The notes under the pieces are model-generated. The model did no database searches. It was given only the letters and a program-made list of their open reading frames with translations, and was not told the origin of the DNA. Position numbers and translations under genes: made by a program. Source: Cyanophora paradoxa (Eukaryota; Glaucocystophyceae; Cyanophorales; Cyanophoraceae). Taken from it: a stretch of DNA of 64,000 nucleotides. Positions 34,458 to 44,421 of this stretch are shown here, in pieces. The number at the start of each line of letters is the position of its first letter. Position 1 is the stretch's first letter. The stretch lies in the NCBI GenBank assembly GCA_004431415.1, contig QPMI01000511.1:62001-126000 (forward strand), written 5' to 3'.

Positions 34458-37400
34458 CTAGTCGTCGTCGAGGACAATATAATCGATGACGGTACCCTCC
34501 CGCGGCTCGCGTTGCGCTGCAGACAGATCAACCGCCATCGCAATCAGGAGCGTCAGACGCCGAATCTCAAGGCGCACCAGTGGTGTCTGCAGCTGCAGGG
34601 GGCGGTTGCGGGGAGGGTGTCGGCTGCGGGGGGGGCCCACTGCTGCTGGCACTAGAGCCTGACGCGGCCGATGCAGCTGCCCCCGTGGCCGATCCCGCTG
34701 TCGGATGCTCCTCATCTCGATCGCGATCGGGAGACCGCGGGCGCTTCCTCGTGAGCGCGGCAGCAGGTGGCGGGCTGACACGTGCACCCGCAGCGACGGC
34801 TGCGTCCCCCTCGCCCCCTGCGAAGCGCTTTAGTCAGCGTACAAAGATTGCACAGAAGAGCGGAGACAGCTAGCGCTGTGACCTGCAGCTGGACTCTGCT
34901 GCGACTTCTCCTCCGTGCGCACGCCGAGGCGCCTGAGGAGCGCGCGGCGCTCGTCCCGCAGGCGCCGCAGCTCCATCGCGCGGTTGCGCAGCACGCCCTT
35001 CTTCTCGTAGTACATGGCGCAGGGGCGGCAGACGCCGAGCTCCTTCGCGTCGCTCGGGTCCGCCCCCGCGATCTTGATCGAAACGAGCCGGTCGGGCGGC
35101 AGCGGCCGGCTGCATGCCTCGTTCTCGCACTTTGCCCCGCTGCGCTTGACATTAGCATCGCGGATCTGGATGTCGATCGCGTGTTCGTTTCACGCACTCG
35201 CGATGGGCCTCCTCTTTATCGTTCTCCTGCCCATACACGCTCTCGTTCTCGTTCGTGGTATCGTACAAGTCGTTCTTGAAGAATTCTTGCGCCATCAGGC
35301 TCCGGAAGGTCTCCCGCAGCTTCTGGACCTGCTCGGCGTGGACGGGAATGCCTGCCGCGTCCGAGAGGAATCCGTCCTCCTCCAACCGCTGGTACACGCT
35401 GATGCAGCTCTTCACGTTGCCGTAGAACAGGGCAGGGACAATGATCTGCGGTTACAGAGATTTCAGAAGTAGGAAAGGAATTTAAATTTTGGGGCGACCT
35501 CGCGAAGCTCCTGGTAGTGCTCGCTGCTGTAACTCTTTAGACGAGCAAACGCCTTGTGCACAGAATCCGCCAAGTCGAACTGCGCGGCGAGAGCTAATTT
35601 TTAGCACGTATCCCCGGATATCGATTATGATGATGAACAGTGAGATTCTGTTGACCTGAAAATCTTCCGCGAAACCTTTGGCCACATCGTTGAGTACGCT
35701 AACCGCCTTGTCCCTGATAGATCCTCGAAACTTCGCAAGTTCCACGCTCCTTCCCAGCGCTTCCTCGCGCTCGCGTCCTCTCTGGTCAATGGGGTTTCAA
35801 ATCTGTGAATAATTTTTCATTTCTAAAAAGCTATAAAGAGCACGAGCACGAGCAAGATAGAAGGCATCTAGATCTGCATGCGCGGCTGCTCGCGCGGCTG
35901 GCTTTGAAACGGACAGGTCCGCACCGGTTTCTTCAAGACGTGCGCGGCGAGACGGCGGAGGCTCTGGCAGATCTCCTCCCACACTTGCGAACGAAGCTCG
36001 GCCATGTCGGGCGCGCTCTGCTCGAGCTTTGCGATGTAGCTCTGCACAACGTGATCCATGCTCGAGCTCAACTTCCTGCATGTACGTGCACGTGTTAGAA
36101 ATGCTTTCATAATGTATTCTCTGAATAGTAATGCTTGAGGTGTACTTACTTGTGCTCGAAAGAGAGCAAGAGTCTGTATATGGAGCTCGTGGGAACTCTG
36201 CTGCCCGGATTCGGATCCAGCGGGTCTCCGTCAGTATCCGGATCCGTGGATGACATCAATGTCGATGCCTCCTCCATCTTTTTATAGAAGCCCGTCAGCA
36301 GTCTGAACTTCTCCTCCTTTGTTCTCGTGAAGAGTTCCTTGAGAGCATCGAAGACGATGCGAGCCGGCTCGACGGGGACGTAGGTGGCGAGCGGACCGAA
36401 GGCAATGTCCACCAGTCTTGGATCGGGGTCCTCCGCCTTTTCGCTGCACGCCTTGAGCACAGAGCCGAACTCGCGCTCAGCGAGCATCATGGATTCCTTG
36501 TAGGCTTCCTGCGTTGAGCTGGAAGTCACGATAGAAGATTGCAATTGAAATCATGATATGCAGGGCATGCGCAATTCAAATGTACCAACGTTTCTTTCGC
36601 CCGCTCACTGGAGCAGAGCTCTGCGTACTCGTCGATTGTCTTCTCGGCCCGTTCAAGCGCCTTTCTGAGACTTTCATCCTGCAAGGCGCGATCACGGAAG
36701 TGCTTGAGCTTTCAATCTGGAACACGTTGCGCGTATGCGCACACACCCTCTCAAGATTGTTCAGTTTGAGGACCTTCTTCAGCTTTGCTGCCTTCTCGCT
36801 GCGTTTCCGGAGAAGCTTCACCGCTTCTTGTAGAGACAGCTGAGCCTCCTGGCATTCCCTGCCCGCCCTCAAATCCATGCCCATTTTGCACATCTGCAAA
36901 TTCGGAAATTTTTAGTGAAACTCGCGATCAGGCGAATGAATTATTTATCAAATTTGGAAACAAACCTGATCAGAGAGCGCGGCGAAGGGCTCGACTGCAT
37001 CTGCAAGGAGCGAAGTCGCGATGGCAGCACGCCGAGGCTTTGCCTGGAGCTGCTGGATGTCCTTCAGCTCCCTTGCCAGAGCGCCGAGGCCGTAGTGCTC
37101 GTCGTCCACCAGCCCGCCGACGACGCAAGTTGTGCGGAAGCGGAGGGCCCCTCTCTCATCGATCTCGCGTTGCTGCTGGTGCCGCTGAGCCTCGGCCGAC
37201 CTCCACCCATCGACGTCCCTCGCCGCTTTGTGTGCCGCCGCCGCCGCGTCGGGTCGCAGCAATCCAGAAATGCCTGGTACAAGCTGTGGAGAAGCGATGC
37301 CGAAATGAAAATATTAATTCAAATGAGAGTGTGACCACGATTTGTTCAACGTCTCACCTCGGACTCGATGTTTGCAATCCGTTGCAGGGTCAGGGGCTCA

Positions 37401-38760
37401 GAGTTGCTCTGCTTCTTGAGCGCTGCTGTAAGCTGAGTTGCGAACACCTGAATTCGAAAGAGATCTTGTCAATGCAAGAAAACACAACACTAGTGCTAGT
37501 GCTAGAAGCTTAAGTATCCGGTTCGCCTGAAATCTGTTCTTGCGCAGTTTATGGTGCTCAGCAGCAATGGCGTTCGCTTTGGGCAAATTGATCGAATTCA
37601 ACTCAAGCTTCCTCTTGTACTTCAAATGGTAATCCGCGTTCAGCCTGAAAGGAAAATACCGCGTCACGCATGCAAGTAAACGTAAACATGTTCGAGCATC
37701 GATATCCAAAGAGTGCGCACAAAAATGTGGCTTTCAAGCCGTTTGGCTTTGTGAGGAAGCGGTTGAGAAGGCCCCCGGGAGCGAACAGCGTCATCCAGAA
37801 ATCTTGCGGGATCGGCTGCATATAAATGCATCAATATATAGTGCAATGTTAGTATATCGAGTGTAATGTTTTACCAGTAAGCCAACAAGCAGGAAGATGT
37901 GCAAGTGCTCAAAAGTTTCTGCAAAGAGTTTCCGGATGACAGCCGAGCGATAGGAGTCTGAGATCGCAAATCTGTTCGAATTCGCGTAGGGCGTATGCAT
38001 GTAATTAAATATGATCATGAACCGGTATCAAAGCATAGGCTTCGTACCCAGGAACATCAACGAGAACGAGGCCTGCGAAAAATTCCAAAATCAGGATTTT
38101 CAACGCTGACTAGCTATAGCGCGGTTCTTGAATAATTGCGTTCGCGGGCCCCGCCTGTGGACCCACCTGACTCGAGCAGCGGGCAGGGGAGGAAGACGTC
38201 GACCTCGTCGAGGATGCTCCACTGGAGGAAGCGGCTGGGGCTTTCATCATCGTCGCCGTAGCTCGCCGCGTCGCCGGCGGTCGTCGCGAGCAGCAGGCGG
38301 TGGAGGAGGGCGAGGGCGGCGGGGAGGGGGCCCGGGAAGACGATCTGCCGGTGGAGGCCCAGGAACTGCAGGTGATCCCGCGGCAGTCTGAGCTGATCCG
38401 GGTCCATCTGCATGATGAGCTCCGCGTTTTCGATAAGGCTCATGTTGCAGAGGTGACATGCTTCGTCCAGCGTTTCCCGGTCAACCTGCACGTGGGATCA
38501 CAAGAGCATTAATATTGCCGCGAGCTATTTTGCATCAGCCGACAGCTGCTAGATATGCACACCTCCTTACTGCTGCTTTCACGGCACCCCACCAGCTCCG
38601 CGCGTGCCTTCTTGAGCCTTTCGTACACGTGGGAGGCACTTTTGTACTTGAAGACTACAGCAGCCTGCTTGCCATGCTTGATTCGTGTAACGACGGATGT
38701 TGTGACTTGCGGCATCGCCGGCAACAGTAGGTCTCCGTTAGTTTGCTCCTGACTGGTTCA
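34458..38760 (-). CDS. dynamin-superfamily (SLIP-GC-like) GTPase with GATA-like zinc finger, 5' truncated
   Basis: Multi-exon minus-strand gene whose introns are AT-rich, unlike its neighbours. The first visible exon (38740 down) reads LLLPAMPQVTTSVVTRI, matching the G2/switch I region of SLIP-GC-type GTPases. LVLVDVPGYE (about 38060) is the DxxG G3 motif. Long alpha-helical, coiled-coil segments follow to about 35200. Near 35120-34990 there is a Cx4C...CRPCAMYYEKKGVLR element that resembles the GATA finger. The C-terminus, VIDYIVLDDD with stop at 34458, looks like a SUMO-interaction motif. The P-loop exon is missing: nothing like GxxxxGKS precedes 38740, and viral genes begin at 39008. I infer a nuclear large GTPase interrupted by the viral insertion. 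The zinc-finger exons could belong to a separate gene, but no stop or start separates them. Confidence 0.6.
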
Positions 38761-39007
38761 TATATAAGTGGGCTCTTGCCAAAGGTCGAGCTCTCGAGCT
38801 TGCCCCTTCGCTGTCAATGCATTGTTAACCCTCGGAGGTTGCATGAGTCACGCGTCACGGAGGTTTGGGTGTTATATTGCGATCAGGGACGCGCTGCACT
38901 AACAGGGGGGCTAGCACTAACTGGCGCGGGGAGTAACACGTCCGACGTACCCCTCGGGGCCTCCGGCCTCTAACTATGCTCAGGCTCTAACTGAATGCTG
39001 TACCCCC
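38761..39007. other. junction between host GTPase gene and viral block
   Basis: About 250 bp with no coding signal. It contains repeats of CTAAC/CTCTAAC and the palindrome CCCCTCGGGG at 38951. No terminal inverted repeat can be matched to another part of the window, since the right end of the viral block lies outside it. Confidence 0.4.
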
Positions 39008-39799
39008 TCACTGGCCGAAGTGCGACGGTCCCCACTCGAGGTCGGGGTCGGGCCTTGGGGGCCTCCGGCGGGGTACGATGCTCCCGCTTGCCAGCTCCAT
39101 GTACTCCCCCACGGGGTTGTCTTCGTCTGCGAGGTCCTTATAGTTGCCCTTTACGAGATCCGCTGTCGCTTTGCGCCAGCGAACGGCCACGTTGTACGTG
39201 TTGTCGATGATGTTCTGCACTGTACCCTCCATGGGTGTTAGGGAAGGTGTGTAGTTGAGAAAGGCGAGGTCTCTCTCGCGCAGACTCAATTCCCTTTCGT
39301 AGTACTCCACTGCGCTTGGGAGGGCCCTGAGCTCCACCGCGTGCTCGCCCGGGTCCGACGAGCTAATGAGCCCGGAGCGCTGCAGTGCGTCTACAGCCGC
39401 CCGCAGCACGATTTTGCCCACCCCCCGCATCGAATTCCTCTGCTCGGGCGTCCCGTATTCCCCCTGCGGCCCGTAATCGTTGTAGTAGCTTTCTATTTCG
39501 ACGGTGGCTGGCTTATTGCCGACCTGAGGCTGAACAGAGCCGTACACCCATGCCATGGCGTCATTGTCCGCTGAGCGGGCTTTCTTGGAAGGGGGCGGCA
39601 GCACTTCGATTTTGAACTCCCTGGTCCGTCGGTTGACGAGTGTTTTTAGATTGAGGGGGAGGCGCGTATCCCCGAATTTATCAGGAAAGAGGCGGTGTAG
39701 CTTAAACCACGCTTCCTGATCACCGTAGGTGTACGACATTTGCTCGCGGCTCGCTGAGAATTTATACCTGTACCCCCACTCCCGGTCGGGGTACCTCAT
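39008..39799 (-). CDS. viral-block protein of unknown function (263 aa)
   Basis: Intact intronless frame. The protein is soluble and mixed alpha/beta by composition, with a Tyr-rich start (MRYPDREWGYRYKFSASREQ), a middle rich in charged residues, and a Pro/Arg C-terminus. I recognise no domain. It overlaps the next gene upstream (39796-40374) by 4 nt in an ATGA arrangement, which suggests the two are translated or expressed together. The pair is divergent to the YqaJ gene. It is the first gene after the truncated host GTPase. Confidence 0.75.
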   Translation of the reverse strand: MRYPDREWGYRYKFSASREQMSYTYGDQEAWFKLHRLFPDKFGDTRLPLNLKTLVNRRTREFKIEVLPPPSKKARSADNDAMAWVYGSVQPQVGNKPATVEIESYYNDYGPQGEYGTPEQRNSMRGVGKIVLRAAVDALQRSGLISSSDPGEHAVELRALPSAVEYYERELSLRERDLAFLNYTPSLTPMEGTVQNIIDNTYNVAVRWRKATADLVKGNYKDLADEDNPVGEYMELASGSIVPRRRPPRPDPDLEWGPSHFGQ

Positions 39800-40374
39800 T
39801 CGAGCCTCCTACGCTTCGCCTCCTTCTCTTCCGCTTCGCGTATGTACTGCTCCTGCCAGCGGGGGGGTAGCATCTCCAGGGGCATTGTGTAGTTCTCCTC
39901 GAGTGATTCCTGCCAGGGTAGCAGGGGCCGCGGCATCTGACGATTGTAACTGTCGCGGATGTGGAAGTAATCGACTACCCAGTTACGGAACACCTCCAAC
40001 GGTTGGTAGGGCTCGTTTGCCGTCGTCAGAGGCCGCTCGGCCGTCCACCACTTCTCGAAGATGAGCCGCTGAATCTCTTCTGGGAGGTGCGGTATCATGC
40101 TCTTCCGGCTCACGAATGCCATCCAGAGCTGTTTCAGTACGTTTATGATACCGTACTCCCCAAAGCCCCAGCGGTAGGGTCCGGCGGGCCGCATGTCCAT
40201 GCTATCCCCGAACGCGTTCATGGCCAAATAGAGATTCGGCTTCAGCTTGTTGTACGGAGGTACGTATCCATTGCGTTTGGCCCCCGTGTTCGCTCTTATC
40301 CAGGGGATCAAATCTCTAACGTTCTCCACCATTCCCTTCACCTCGTCCCTCGTTGTTAGCTCGGGGTATGACAT
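39796..40374 (-). CDS. viral-block protein of unknown function (192 aa)
   Basis: Start chosen at the ATG at 40374 (MSYPELTTRDEVKGMVENVR), because upstream sequence in frame overlaps the divergent YqaJ promoter. It is helical, with many Trp/Tyr residues and a basic C-terminus (EAEEKEAKRRRLE) that resembles a nuclear localisation signal. No known family recognised. It shares a 43-bp divergent intergenic gap with the YqaJ exonuclease gene, so a replication or recombination role would fit, but this is only context. Confidence 0.75.
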   Translation of the reverse strand: MSYPELTTRDEVKGMVENVRDLIPWIRANTGAKRNGYVPPYNKLKPNLYLAMNAFGDSMDMRPAGPYRWGFGEYGIINVLKQLWMAFVSRKSMIPHLPEEIQRLIFEKWWTAERPLTTANEPYQPLEVFRNWVVDYFHIRDSYNRQMPRPLLPWQESLEENYTMPLEMLPPRWQEQYIREAEEKEAKRRRLE

Positions 40375-40417
40375 TTGCAATTGCACACATCGAGAAATTC
40401 TAAACGCTACTGCAACG

Positions 40418-41053
40418 ATGGACCTACAACAGGGGAGCGCGGCGTGGCACGCTGCGCGCCGCGAAAAGCTAACCGCCTCGAACTTTGCCGCCGCGTGCGG
40501 CATCAACCCGTGGAAATCCAGGGCCCGCCTCTGGGCGGAGCTGAGCGGGATCGCGGAGGAAAACAACTTTGACAACCCTGCCCTAACCTATGGGCATGAC
40601 TATGAGCCCCTCGCGGTCTCTATCTACAAGGCACTGAACGATAACGTGGACATTCAACACACTGGACTGCACGAACACAAAGAAATGCCGTTCCTCGCCG
40701 GGAGCCCCGACGGACTGATAGGAAATGATAGGATTTTAGAGGTGAAATGCCCGTACAAGGGCGAACTTTATGATAGAGTTCCTACCTATTACATGCCTCA
40801 ACTTCAGGGACTTCTGGACATCACGGGCCGCGAGTGGGCCGAACTTTTTTGCTTCACTCCTCTGCGCGTGCAAACGTGGTACGTCAGGCGCGACGAGAGG
40901 TACATCGAGCTCATCAGGAAGTGCTTACATCTATTTTGGATGCACGTCAAGGAGGGTACGCCGCCCGAGCCCTACAGCGATCGAATGAAGTCAGAGAACC
41001 TCAGCGAGGAGCAGGCGGCGCTGCGCGAGTTTAAGTCGTACGCCCTCCTCTAG
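40418..41053 (+). CDS. YqaJ-type viral recombinase/exonuclease
   Basis: 211 aa, intact, start MDLQQGSAAWHAARREKL at 40418. Lambda-exonuclease/YqaJ family of the PD-(D/E)XK superfamily, which digests dsDNA 5'-3' to make ssDNA for annealing. Visible signatures are QGSAAWHAAR...LTASNFAAACGINPW (family N-terminal motif), TYGHDYEPLAVSIY (motif with the conserved Glu), AGSPDGLIGNDRILEVKCP (catalytic Asp and ExK) and TYYMPQLQGLLDITG (Pro-x-Tyr-Tyr-x-Gln motif). Length is typical. YqaJ exonucleases are common in Nucleocytoviricota, virophages and polinton-like viruses, usually paired with an ssDNA-binding or annealing protein; an OB-fold candidate lies at 55823. The gene ends in a strong hairpin overlapping its stop codon. 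Confidence 0.92.
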   Translation: MDLQQGSAAWHAARREKLTASNFAAACGINPWKSRARLWAELSGIAEENNFDNPALTYGHDYEPLAVSIYKALNDNVDIQHTGLHEHKEMPFLAGSPDGLIGNDRILEVKCPYKGELYDRVPTYYMPQLQGLLDITGREWAELFCFTPLRVQTWYVRRDERYIELIRKCLHLFWMHVKEGTPPEPYSDRMKSENLSEEQAALREFKSYALL

Positions 41054-41104
41054 TGTCCCGACCCTCTCAGATATTAATTTAAAGATCTGGGAGGGTCGGG
41101 ACAC
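41053..41104 (+). terminator. 20-bp-stem hairpin at the YqaJ stop codon
   Basis: Arms 41053-41072 and 41085-41104 pair at 19 of 20 positions around a 12-nt AT-rich loop. The left arm begins with the last base of the TAG stop. Near-perfect hairpins at gene ends direct transcript 3'-end formation in mimiviruses, and this one has the same shape and position. It would act on either strand, so it may also end transcripts of the minus-strand gene ending at 41140. Confidence 0.75.
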
Positions 41105-41139
41105 GTCTCTTGGTCGGACTCACCGTAGCTTGGTGTAGC

Positions 41140-42800
41140 TCAGGCCCAGGCCGGGTAGGCGCGTCTGTAATGAATCAGACCGCGCAGGATTTGGTCGAGC
41201 TGCTCGGTGCAGGGGGGCGGGAAGGCGAGGCCGCGGAGGGCCATAGAGACGTAGCGGAAGGGGTGGGGGAGGCGGCCCCTGTTATCCCACATGGCGTCCA
41301 CTATGGCGTTGTGGACGGTTTGCTCGGAGAGGGGACGGGCCTGCGCGCACCGTTTCAGGGCCCTCAGCAGCCCTCGAAGATGTTGGAGTTGGCGTGCACC
41401 AGGGGGAGGGAGGGCTGGGACGGCGGCGGCGAGCCCGGGGCCGAGCCCTGGGTGGCGAGGGCCTGCGAGGGCGCCGGCTCCAGCTCCATCTCGAAGACGC
41501 CGCCCTCGACGTCGACGGTCACGGGCGGCGAGGCCGGGATCGCGCCGGCCTGCTGCGTGGCGGGGACCTGAGCCGAGAAGTTCTCGAGCCGCCACTCGCG
41601 GCAGCCCTGGCACTCACCTGGACGAAGGCGGTGCGGTTGGCGACGGGCGGCGTCGGTAGGGCCTGCGTGGGGGCGTCACTTACAGAAGCCGAAGGCGCCG
41701 GCCTTGTGGGGCGGGGCGTCGGGGTCGCGGGGCGTGCTATAGGCCTCCGAGCCTTCCTCAGAGTCACTCACCGAGCTGAGAGGGTGCGGTGAGAAGAGGC
41801 CGAGGCGGGCCTTCTTGGCGGGCAGGAGGTGGGAGCCGTTGAGGGCGCAATCGGCGCGGTGGGCACACCTCTCTCCGTAGGTGGGGCAGAGGGCCGGGGC
41901 CGAGGGCGCCGGAGCCAAGGACGCCGGAGCCGAGGACGCCGGGGGCTGGAGGAGGCGGTGAGAGGGGCCGAGGAGGAGAGGAAGGGGGAAGGGCGCGGGC
42001 ACCGGCGCCTCGACGTCCCAGTCCGCCAGCTCGGGGAGGCCGTGCTCGTCGAACGCCAGCGCGGGCCGCCCGCTGAAGCCGAACGGGGCGGGGGGCGAGA
42101 GCGCGTTGTCCCCGACGCCCCAGACGGCGCTGAACGCCGCATCGTCCCAGCGCGCCTCCGCCTCCGCCTGGCCCTCGTCCCTTGCCTCGTCCACCTCCTT
42201 GGCAGAGAGCGACCCGATCTTGATGATGGAGGCCTGGATCAGCACAAACTCGCGCTGGAAGAATTGGACGAGCGGGATGGTAACTGCGGGAGAGGGGGTG
42301 AGCGGGGAGAGCGCGGGGCGCAGGCCAAGGGCGGGGGCGCAGGCCAAGGGCGGGGGCGCAGGCCAAGGGCGGGGGCGCAGGCCAAGGGCGGGGCGGACGC
42401 ACATTCGATGCCGTAGGCCACCTCCTTGATGTAGCGGCCCCGGCGGCCGATCTCCTTGGCCAGCATGCTGCACTCCTTGCGCGCCGGGTGGCCGTGGCCC
42501 CACTCCATGGCGATCATCGCCTTCGCCAGACGGACGCCCTCGATGTGCCACTCGTCCATCTCCGCCTCCAGCTTGGCGCAGATGCGCATCCAGAAGAAGA
42601 CGCGCTTGAGCTTGTCGCGGTCGAATTCGGCGTCGCCGCTCTTGCTGCCCCAGTCGCGCAGGTCCGTCTCCTCCGCCTTCTTCACCTTCTCGTACCAGCA
42701 CTTGATCTTCTCCGCCTGGCGCTGGAACTCGTCCGCCCGCGCCGTGAGAACGTCCGACTCCTCCTGCGCTCCGAGGGCCCGGGTCAGGGAGGAGAGGCGG
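41140..42800 (-). CDS. viral-block multi-exon protein of unknown function
   Basis: Minus strand. An upstream exon (about 42800-42406) is strongly helical (ADEFQRQAEKIKCWYEKVKK, WMRICAKLEAEMDEWHIEG). An intron with tandem repeats (about 42405-42283) separates it from TIPLVQFFQREFVLIQASII. The chain then turns acidic and Ser/Pro-rich (SSVSDSEEGSEAY near 41760). After another intron with donor GTGAGT the sequence ends SEQTVHNAIVDAMWDNRGR ... HYRRAYPAWA with stop at 41140. One base seems missing near 41370 (GGCTG for GGCCTG) to keep frame. There is no recognised domain. It lies just behind the 42802-44116 gene on the same strand, so it may be a continuation of it. Confidence 0.5.
42306..42398. 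repeat. minisatellite inside a viral-block intron
   Basis: Four to five copies of a 19-bp unit (GGGCGGGGGCGCAGGCCAA) in the intron of the 41140-42800 gene. The units are almost identical, so the expansion is recent. Confidence 0.8.
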
Positions 42801-42801
42801 G

Positions 42802-44116
42802 CTAAGCGGGGCGGCGGCGGACCGTGTGCGAGAGCTCGCCGACGATCACGGAGATGGCCGCCGAGAGGATCTCACGGGCGCGGGCCGGCCCGTTTGGGTG
42901 GCCCTCGCGCAGAACCTCCTCCAGCTTCAGCACGGCCGTCCGCATGAGATCGCGGTGGCGCTGGCGGGTCTCGTCGCTCCGGCCCTGATCCACGAGAAGC
43001 TGGAGCTGGGGCCGCATGCCGGAGTCGCAGACGCTGGCGTACTTCCGAAGGGCCGCGCAGGAGAGCACCTTCTGCACGCTGACCAGCCAGTACGCGTAGC
43101 CCAGCGGGCTCTCCGCGCTCGGGTTCTCTCCGACCTGCGGACGCGACCTTAGCGCGCGCAGGGGCAGGGGAAAGGGGAAAGGGCGGGCTCTCGCGCACGT
43201 AAATGTCATCGGCGCAGGAGAGGAACATGTGATCAACGACGTCGAAGAAGCCGCCGGACGGGAGCGTGCCGACGCCGTGGTACGCGCCGTTGGTGGTCTC
43301 GCCGGCGCAGATGCCGGCCTGGACGGTGACGGTGTACTGCGAGGCCGGCGGCCCCTCCTTCACGTAGACGAAGTTGAGGTCGTACTTCTTGGCGTACGTC
43401 GGGTTGATGCGCTTGGTGACGATGACGTAATCGCACCGAACGCCGAGGCCGGACGGGCTGGCCTTCTCCTTCTCCGTCACCGACGCCAGGCACTGATCCC
43501 GCGCGATCAAGAGCTGCGGCGGCCCGCGCGTGAGCAAGCGCGGGCACGCGAGCGCAGGGAAGGGCCCTCACCCCGTGGGCGCCGCCGCTGCCGGATTTGA
43601 GGTCCGCGAGGAACTCCTTCTGCTCCGGAGTGCCGGAGAAGATCGCGCGCGGATGGAAATCGCGATGGAGCGCGATGCTGTTGAAGCAGCCCGCCGCCGC
43701 ATTGTCGGACATCAGCAACAGCGCCACATCGCCGTGCGTGAAGCCGTACTTCGCCTTCACATACTCCGGCAGCTCGTGAATGCTGTAAGGCACGATCTGC
43801 GCGCGGGGCACGCGAGCCGGGGCATGTGAGCCGGGGCCGAAGCGGTGCGGGCGAAACCGCGAACCTCGTTGAACTTATTAACCGGCGTGAACTGGCCCTT
43901 GGTCTTCAAGCGCTTCGGGTGGCCGTCCGTGTTCTGGATCTTCTTCAGCCCGCCGAACGGCTCGAAGCGCGGCACGCCGGCCGAGTTGAACACGCTATCG
44001 CAGGTCATCGCGTTGAGCGCCTCCTCCGCCGATAGGCTGCCGAGATCGCGGGCTATGCTGTCCTGCTCGCCGGGCTGCTGCTGCTTCGCGCAGGAGCGGA
44101 AGGTCGCCGCCTGCAT
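42802..44116 (-). CDS. viral-block multi-exon protein of unknown function (about 340 aa)
   Basis: Start at ATG 44116 (MQAATFRSCAKQQQPGEQ). Exons can be followed: KFNEVRGFAR, intron near 43850-43800, IVPYSIHELPEYVKAKYGFT, LLLMSDNAAAGCFNSIALHR, intron near 43570-43515, RCDYVIVTKRINPTYAKKYD, FFDVVDHMFLSCADDIYVRE, intron near 43195-43140, then a helical end (REILSAAISVIVGELSHTV) with TAG at 42802. Introns have GTGCGC-like donors. Codon-level conservation looks good over all exons. I recognise no family. The mixture of beta-rich middle and helical end would suit a structural or DNA-processing protein, but that is a guess. Confidence 0.6.
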
Positions 44117-44421
44117 CGCGAGTGTTACTGCCCGCGATGTCTCAACGGATTCCGTTCAACGTCGTACCCCCGCTGGCTTGTTCCCTCCCCCAACTCGCAA
44201 AGACTCAGACTTGAAGCGCGCTCCCCCCCCCCCTCAAAATGCGTACCCCCCTTGGGCTCGAACCCCGGTCGGTTTCTCGCTTTTTTGACTGCCCAGTCCG
44301 GCGATGCAATGCAGGCCGCTCGTTCAAATCGGCTGGGAACTTGGCGCCAGAACCTTCGCAGCGCGCGCAGCACTCCCAGCAGAGCGCGCGCAGCAGCGGC
44401 GGCAGCATCGGCGGCAGCAGC

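Noticed and set aside
38770-38800. GKS tripeptide (FGKSPL) as the P-loop of the truncated GTPase
   Set aside because: It lacks the GxxxxGK spacing and is in the wrong frame for the next exon.
44240-44340. tRNA-like T-arm (GGGGTTCGAGCCC on the minus strand)
   Set aside because: Two of the five T-stem pairs fail, there is no matching 5' acceptor strand, and no 7-base anticodon loop can be placed upstream.
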